Assembly (NCBI RefSeq): GCF_012641075.1
Contig: NZ_JAAXLJ010000013.1
Location: forward strand, 1-64,000
Origin: Secundilactobacillus angelensis
GTDB lineage: Bacteria > Bacillota > Bacilli > Lactobacillales > Lactobacillaceae
Reading direction: 5' to 3'
DNA: 64,000 bases
Each line of letters begins with the position of its first letter. The first letter of the stretch is position 1. Made by a program: the position numbers and the translations under genes. Positions 59,749-64,000 of the stretch are shown one piece after another. The notes below the pieces were generated by a model, which saw only the letters and a program-made list of their open reading frames with translations, was not told where the DNA came from and ran no database searches.

Positions 59749-60255
59749 ATGGCAATCGAGGTTGGAGCAAAAGTTGCTGGTAAAGTTTCAGGTATCACGA
59801 ATTTTGGTGCGTTCATTGATTTAGGCGATCATAAGACCGGATTGGTGCACATCAGTGAAGTCTCAGATGGCTTCGTAAAGGATATTCATGATGTCTTGAG
59901 TATCGGCGACGAGGTGACAGTAAAGGTTCTAAACATCGGTGATGATGGTAAGATAGCATTATCGATCCGTAAGGCTCAGGATAAACCTGAAGGCCACTCT
60001 GAACACGAGCATCATGATCATGAGCGTCACGAAAGTAATAGTAATCACCACAGTGGCGGTAATAGCCATTATCGTAGCAGCAACAACAACGGTGGTGGAC
60101 ACCCCCGAAACAATAGTAACCACTCGAATTCAAACCATAAGGAGAGTTTCGATGACTTAATGTCTGGCTTTCTTAAGGAAAGTGAAGACCGGTTAGCAAC
60201 ACTTAAGCGTAATACTGAAGGTAAACGCGGTGGTCGTGGCGGCCGTCGAAGCTAA
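59749..60255 (+). CDS. S1 RNA-binding domain protein (YabR-like)
   Basis: This 168-residue protein has one S1 domain (residues 1-75: VGAKVAGKVSGITNFGAFID, GLVHISEVSDGFV) and then a low-complexity tail rich in His, Asn, Ser and Gly, ending in an RGGRGGRR basic motif. It should bind RNA or ribosomes; the family is general stress protein 13/YabR type. ATG at 59749 is 12 bases from AAGGAGG; an in-frame TTG at 59743 is better spaced and may be the real start. Confidence 0.88.
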   Translation: MAIEVGAKVAGKVSGITNFGAFIDLGDHKTGLVHISEVSDGFVKDIHDVLSIGDEVTVKVLNIGDDGKIALSIRKAQDKPEGHSEHEHHDHERHESNSNHHSGGNSHYRSSNNNGGGHPRNNSNHSNSNHKESFDDLMSGFLKESEDRLATLKRNTEGKRGGRGGRRS

Positions 60256-60277
60256 TAAATTCGATAATAATTAAACC

Positions 60278-60326
60278 GAAGTGTCCGTTTGCAAAATAGC
60301 CGTTTTGTAAAGGACACTTCTTTTTT
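60278..60326 (+). terminator. Terminator after the S1-domain gene
   Basis: GAAGTGTCC and GGACACTTC enclose TGCAAAA/TTTTGTA, then TTTTTT. Confidence 0.9.
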
Positions 60327-60344
60327 ATTGAAGAGGGATACAAG

Positions 60345-61700
60345 ATGAACATTGCGAAACAATTTAAATCACGATTGGCGTCGACTGGGTGCTTTGATGC
60401 TGGCAAAACTGTGATTGTGGCTGTCTCTACTGGGGTCGATTCCATGCTCTTGTTGACTTTGATGGAGCAGTTACCTGATAGTGTACGACCCAAACTGGTG
60501 GTTGCACACGTGAACCATCAGCTACGAGCGCAAAGTCGAGTTGAAGAGCAGTTTATTAGAGAATACTGTTCGAAACACCAGATTCAATTAGCCGTTACCC
60601 GTTGGTCAGTTGAGGAACACCCACAAACGGGAATAGAGGCGGCAGCTCGGCAATTTCGATATGACTTTTTTGCTGATGTGATGCGAAAATACCATGCCGA
60701 AATTTTGCTGACTGCTCACCACGCAGACGATCAGGCGGAGACGGTTTTAATGAAGCTCGTTCGGGGTGGGCAATTATCGCAACTGGAGGGTATTTTGCCC
60801 GAGCAACCCTTTGAGAATGGCCTGCTTATTCGACCCTTATTACCCTTTAGCAAACAGGCAATCAGAGCCTATGCTGAGACTAGCCATTTACAATGGTATG
60901 AAGATGAAACTAATCAGGTAGACGACATCTTCCGGAATCGGATTAGGCACCAGCTGATGCCTGCACTCAAACAAGAAAATCCCGCTTTTCTGAAGCACGT
61001 TCAGAACTATTCGACGCAGTTGATTGCAGCACTACAGTTGGCCAACGAACGGACGGTAGAACTACTTACGCAAATCCGGAGAGATGACGAGTCATACAGT
61101 GTCAGTCTCTGGCAGGGACTCACCGCTGTGCAAAAACGGGCAGTTCTCAGCATGATTTTTCAAGACGCAGAGTTACCTGTTACTGATTCCTATTTGGATG
61201 AAACGAGTCAGTTGCTGAATAATCAAAAAAAGCCAACCGCTGAGCTTAATTTAGCGGCATCTAAACACCTCGAAAAAGCCTATGATCGCTTTTCGATTAA
61301 ATCGGAATTAAAAGTTCCCCCATTTAGCCAACCGGCGGATAGAATTGTGGTAATATCTAACCAGTGGGTTCAGTTATCACGGGGGTTACAAGCACGTCTT
61401 GTACCAGTGAAAACCGTTAACAAAAACGCTGCGGGACACATGTTACTTCAGTTGCAGCCGTTTGAGATGCCGTTGCGGGTCAGAACCGCACAACCGAATG
61501 ACCGGATTAAACTTGTTGGCGGCGGCCATAAGACCATCAGGCGAATTTTGATCGATCATAAAATACCGGTGTCAAAGCGACAACAGCAATCTGTGGTCGT
61601 GACCGCCAATGGCGAGGTCCTGTGGTTGATAGGACTGCAGCGTAGTGCTCGTGATTATACTGAACCAAACTACGAACTTGTTTTAAAACAATCTGATTAG
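60345..61700 (+). CDS. tilS: tRNA(Ile)-lysidine synthase
   Basis: This 451-residue N-type ATP pyrophosphatase adds lysine to C34 of tRNA-Ile(CAT), changing it to read AUA. The PP loop is VAVSTGVDSM near residues 25-34, with STG in place of the commoner SGG. ARQFRYDFF and TAHHADDQAETVLM motifs follow, then the C-terminal TilS domain (about residues 360-450). It is linked to hpt, which starts 12 bases later. Confidence 0.94.
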   Translation: MNIAKQFKSRLASTGCFDAGKTVIVAVSTGVDSMLLLTLMEQLPDSVRPKLVVAHVNHQLRAQSRVEEQFIREYCSKHQIQLAVTRWSVEEHPQTGIEAAARQFRYDFFADVMRKYHAEILLTAHHADDQAETVLMKLVRGGQLSQLEGILPEQPFENGLLIRPLLPFSKQAIRAYAETSHLQWYEDETNQVDDIFRNRIRHQLMPALKQENPAFLKHVQNYSTQLIAALQLANERTVELLTQIRRDDESYSVSLWQGLTAVQKRAVLSMIFQDAELPVTDSYLDETSQLLNNQKKPTAELNLAASKHLEKAYDRFSIKSELKVPPFSQPADRIVVISNQWVQLSRGLQARLVPVKTVNKNAAGHMLLQLQPFEMPLRVRTAQPNDRIKLVGGGHKTIRRILIDHKIPVSKRQQQSVVVTANGEVLWLIGLQRSARDYTEPNYELVLKQSD

Positions 61701-61712
61701 AGGAGAATTTGA

Positions 61713-62252
61713 ATGAATAACGATATCGAGCGTGTTTTGTACAGCCAAGACGACATTAAGGCTGCTTGTCAACGTTTGGGAGCTGATATTACCCGGGACT
61801 ATGCGGGCAAAAATCCGCTGTTCATCGGTGTATTAAAGGGCGTTATCTTCTTCATGACCGACCTTTTGCGCGAGCTGGATTTTCTGGCTGACATCGATTT
61901 CATCGACGTTTCCAGTTACCATGGTGGCACCTCTTCAACCGGTGAAATCACTTTAGTTCACGATATTGATACTGATATCAGTGGTCGGGACGTCATTGTG
62001 GTTGAAGATATTTTAGATAGCGGTCGGACACTGGCGTACTTGCGGGATCGTTTATCAGAGCGAAATCCTAAGTCATTGAAGGTTTGCACGCTGCTCGATA
62101 AACCTGAAGGCCGAGTAGTTGAAGCTAAAGCGGATTATGTGGGCTTTAACGTTCCCAATGAGTTCCTGGTTGGCTACGGACTGGACTACATTGAATACTA
62201 CCGAAATTTGCCGTATGTTGGTGTTTTAAAACCCGAAGTTTATGCCAATTAG
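61713..62252 (+). CDS. hpt: Hypoxanthine phosphoribosyltransferase
   Basis: This 179-residue salvage enzyme forms IMP (and often GMP) from the base and PRPP. The PRPP loop is VIVVEDILDSGRTLAYL near residue 98, and the FIDVSSYHGG region is near residue 62. The order tilS-hpt-ftsH is highly conserved in Firmicutes. AGAGGAG precedes the ATG. Confidence 0.96.
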   Translation: MNNDIERVLYSQDDIKAACQRLGADITRDYAGKNPLFIGVLKGVIFFMTDLLRELDFLADIDFIDVSSYHGGTSSTGEITLVHDIDTDISGRDVIVVEDILDSGRTLAYLRDRLSERNPKSLKVCTLLDKPEGRVVEAKADYVGFNVPNEFLVGYGLDYIEYYRNLPYVGVLKPEVYAN

Positions 62253-62258
62253 AGAATT

Positions 62259-62309
62259 GGTCAAAAAAGGTCAAATTTTCGAATAAAACATTAGTCAAAT
62301 AAGGTCAAA
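62259..62309 (+). promoter_or_regulatory. Two CtsR boxes upstream of ftsH
   Basis: Box 1 is GGTCAAAAAAGGTCAAA (62259-62275), a perfect heptad-N3-heptad CtsR operator. Box 2 is AGTCAAATAAGGTCAAA (62293-62309), one base different. The starts are 34 bases apart, about three helical turns. Box 2 covers the likely -35. Confidence 0.9.
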
Positions 62310-62311
62310 TG

Positions 62312-62320
62312 TGATAATAT
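62312..62320 (+). promoter_or_regulatory. Extended -10 promoter of ftsH
   Basis: TGATAATAT (62312-62320) with TAGTCA at 62292-62297 as a poor -35, 17 bases away. The leader holds a hairpin TTCCC/GGGAA near 62359-62376. Confidence 0.6.
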
Positions 62321-62395
62321 GATTTTTATCAACGGGGGGAATCGTCCCTCAGTTTCGTTCCCAATTAATCGGGAATCGAAGTAAGGAGGCACTAA

Positions 62396-64000
62396 ATGAA
62401 CAATCGAAGAAATGGGCTTTTTCGAAATAGTCTTTTCTACATTGTGATCTTCTTGTTGGTCATGGGTGTTATTTACTTCTTTCAAGGAAATAACTCAAGC
62501 TCGCAGTCCCAAGAAATTCAATCCAGCGAGTTTATCCAACAACTGAAAGATAACAACGTAAAGAACTTCTCCGTTCAACCTTCTGGTGGCGTATACAAAG
62601 TTACCGGTGAGTATCGGACAGCTCAAAAGGCTAAGACCCAGACTGGTTTTACCCTAGGTGGCAATACCAGCTCTAAGGTGACAAACTTCACCACCGCGAT
62701 GTTGCAAAACAACTCCAGTGTCACTGAAGTAACGCGTTATGCAAGGGATCATAACGTTAAGATGAATACGAAGCCTGAGGAGTCCAGCGGCTTTTGGGTA
62801 AACTTATTAGTTTACGTCTTGCCTCTTCTCGCGTTCATTTTCTTCTTCTACATGATGATGGGTCAGGCCGGCCAAGGTGGCGGGAATGGCAAGGTCATGA
62901 ACTTTGGTAAATCCAAAGCAAAGCCAACGGACAGTAAAGAAAACAAAGTTCGCTTTACTGATGTTGCTGGTGAGGAAGAGGAGAAACAAGAACTGGTCGA
63001 AGTTGTCGAGTTCTTGAAAGATCCGCGCAAGTTCGTTTCATTAGGCGCTCGGATACCATCTGGTGTGTTACTAGAGGGGCCTCCTGGTACTGGTAAAACC
63101 TTACTTGCTAAGGCGGTTGCCGGTGAAGCTGGTGTACCGTTCTACTCAATCTCCGGTTCAGATTTCGTTGAAATGTTTGTTGGGGTTGGTGCTAGCCGTG
63201 TTCGTGACTTGTTTGATCAAGCTAAGAAGAACGCGCCTTCCATTATCTTCATTGATGAAATCGATGCCGTGGGTCGTCAACGTGGTGCTGGTATGGGTGG
63301 CGGTCATGATGAACGTGAACAAACCCTGAACCAATTGCTGGTTGAAATGGACGGTTTTACTGGTAACGAAGGTGTCATTGTTATGGCGGCTACCAACCGT
63401 TCAGATGTTTTGGATCCAGCCTTGCTTCGTCCGGGTCGTTTCGACCGGAAGATTTTGGTTGGCCGTCCAGATGTTAACGGCCGTGAAGCTATTTTGAAGG
63501 TTCACTCACGTAACAAGCCATTAGCCAGTGATGTCGACTTAAAGGAAATCGCCAAGCAAACTCCAGGGTTTGTCGGTGCCGATCTTGAAAACCTGTTAAA
63601 CGAAGGTGCACTGCTGGCTGCTCGTCGAAATAAGACACAGATTGATGCCTCTGATATCGATGAAGCTGAAGATCGTGTCATTGCTGGACCTGCTAAACGT
63701 AACCGAGTTATCAGTAAGAAGGAACGGGAAACCGTTGCTTATCATGAAGCCGGCCATACGATAGTTGGTTTGGTCTTAAACGATGCACGAGTCGTTCATA
63801 AAGTAACGATTGTACCTCGTGGTCGTGCAGGCGGGTACGCTATTATGCTACCTCGTGAAGATCAGATGCTGATGAGTAAGAAGGATGCTGAGGAGCAAAT
63901 GGCAGGCCTGATGGGTGGTCGAACAGCTGAAGAGTTGATCTTCCACTCCGAATCATCTGGCGCATCAAATGACTTCGAGCAGGCAACTCAAATCGCACGG
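62396..64000 (+). CDS. ftsH: ATP-dependent zinc metalloprotease FtsH, 3' end outside the window
   Basis: The first 535 residues of this membrane AAA+ protease are present; the gene runs past the window end. Two membrane helices (near residues 12-30 and 134-156) flank an outer domain. The AAA motor shows Walker [10 protein letters not shown] near residue 228, Walker [12 protein letters not shown], and pore motif MFVGVGASR. The zinc site HEAGH lies near residue 450. It degrades damaged membrane proteins and regulators. ATG at 62396 has AAGGAGG 7 bases upstream. Confidence 0.97.
   Translation, partial: MNNRRNGLFRNSLFYIVIFLLVMGVIYFFQGNNSSSQSQEIQSSEFIQQLKDNNVKNFSVQPSGGVYKVTGEYRTAQKAKTQTGFTLGGNTSSKVTNFTTAMLQNNSSVTEVTRYARDHNVKMNTKPEESSGFWVNLLVYVLPLLAFIFFFYMMMGQAGQGGGNGKVMNFGKSKAKPTDSKENKVRFTDVAGEEEEKQELVEVVEFLKDPRKFVSLGARIPSGVLLEGPPGTGKTLLAKAVAGEAGVPFYSISGSDFVEMFVGVGASRVRDLFDQAKKNAPSIIFIDEIDAVGRQRGAGMGGGHDEREQTLNQLLVEMDGFTGNEGVIVMAATNRSDVLDPALLRPGRFDRKILVGRPDVNGREAILKVHSRNKPLASDVDLKEIAKQTPGFVGADLENLLNEGALLAARRNKTQIDASDIDEAEDRVIAGPAKRNRVISKKERETVAYHEAGHTIVGLVLNDARVVHKVTIVPRGRAGGYAIMLPREDQMLMSKKDAEEQMAGLMGGRTAEELIFHSESSGASNDFEQATQIAR

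Overview
This is a stretch of low-to-mid GC Firmicutes chromosome, almost certainly from a member of the Lactobacillaceae. Evidence: Bacillus-like origin-proximal gene order without the sporulation genes, L-lactate dehydrogenase, class II HMG-CoA reductase (mevalonate route), CtsR boxes, a T-box leader, and gene families typical of lactobacilli (HelD, DUF2207, DUF3899, DUF1934, 'IpaB/EvcA'). The species cannot be named from the sequence alone. No prophage, insertion sequence, CRISPR array or obvious foreign island is visible; this is core chromosome.

Layout. 1-670: end of an rRNA operon (partial 5S) and three tRNAs (Thr on the minus strand, Pro, Leu). 0.67-4.9 kb: NUDIX hydrolase, cation:proton antiporter and the RNA-polymerase-recycling ATPase HelD. 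4.95-11.7 kb: a tryptophan T-box leader followed by trpS and six closely spaced genes (Ppx/GppA, HMG-CoA reductase, an HEXXH protein, a sirtuin, a TMEM175-type channel, DUF72). 11.8-25.6 kb: metG-tatD-rnmV-rsmA-veg-ispE-purR-glmU-prs, the classic Bacillus order, interrupted by two secreted proteins, an alpha/beta hydrolase and a zinc-type ABC transporter. 25.7-31.6 kb: SDR dehydrogenase and envelope genes (MacB/FtsX-type ABC protein, DUF2207, DUF3899). 31.6-34.7 kb: minus-strand HAD phosphatase, HD phosphohydrolase and lipoyl/octanoyl transferase. 34.9-39.8 kb: DUF1934, rpoE (delta), pyrG, murA, rpmE2. 39.9-43.6 kb: a palindromic intergenic element, MFS exporter, sortase A, LMW tyrosine phosphatase, unknown protein. 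43.6-49.1 kb: murF, cshA, acpS, alr, mazF. 49.2-52.7 kb: c-di-AMP-type CBS protein, L,D-transpeptidase, ldh on the minus strand. 53.0-64.0 kb: pth-mfd-flippase-rqcP-divIC-yabR-tilS-hpt-ftsH (ftsH cut by the window end).

The genes serve translation and RNA quality (trpS, metG, rnmV, rsmA, tilS, pth, rqcP, cshA), wall building (glmU, murA, murF, alr, flippase, L,D-transpeptidase, sortase), nucleotide supply (prs, purR, pyrG, hpt) and stress control (mfd, helD, ftsH, mazF). RNA and DNA signals can be read directly: a T-box, a CTP-sensing pyrG attenuator, a Zur-like operator placed before a terminator, twin CtsR boxes, a cre-like site at ldh, tandem veg promoters and many extended -10 promoters. 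The observations most worth checking are the Cys-to-Asp MurA, the Zur box/terminator arrangement, the 39.9 kb palindrome, the mazF without visible antitoxin and the T-box-headed seven-gene run. I found no convincing wholly new system.
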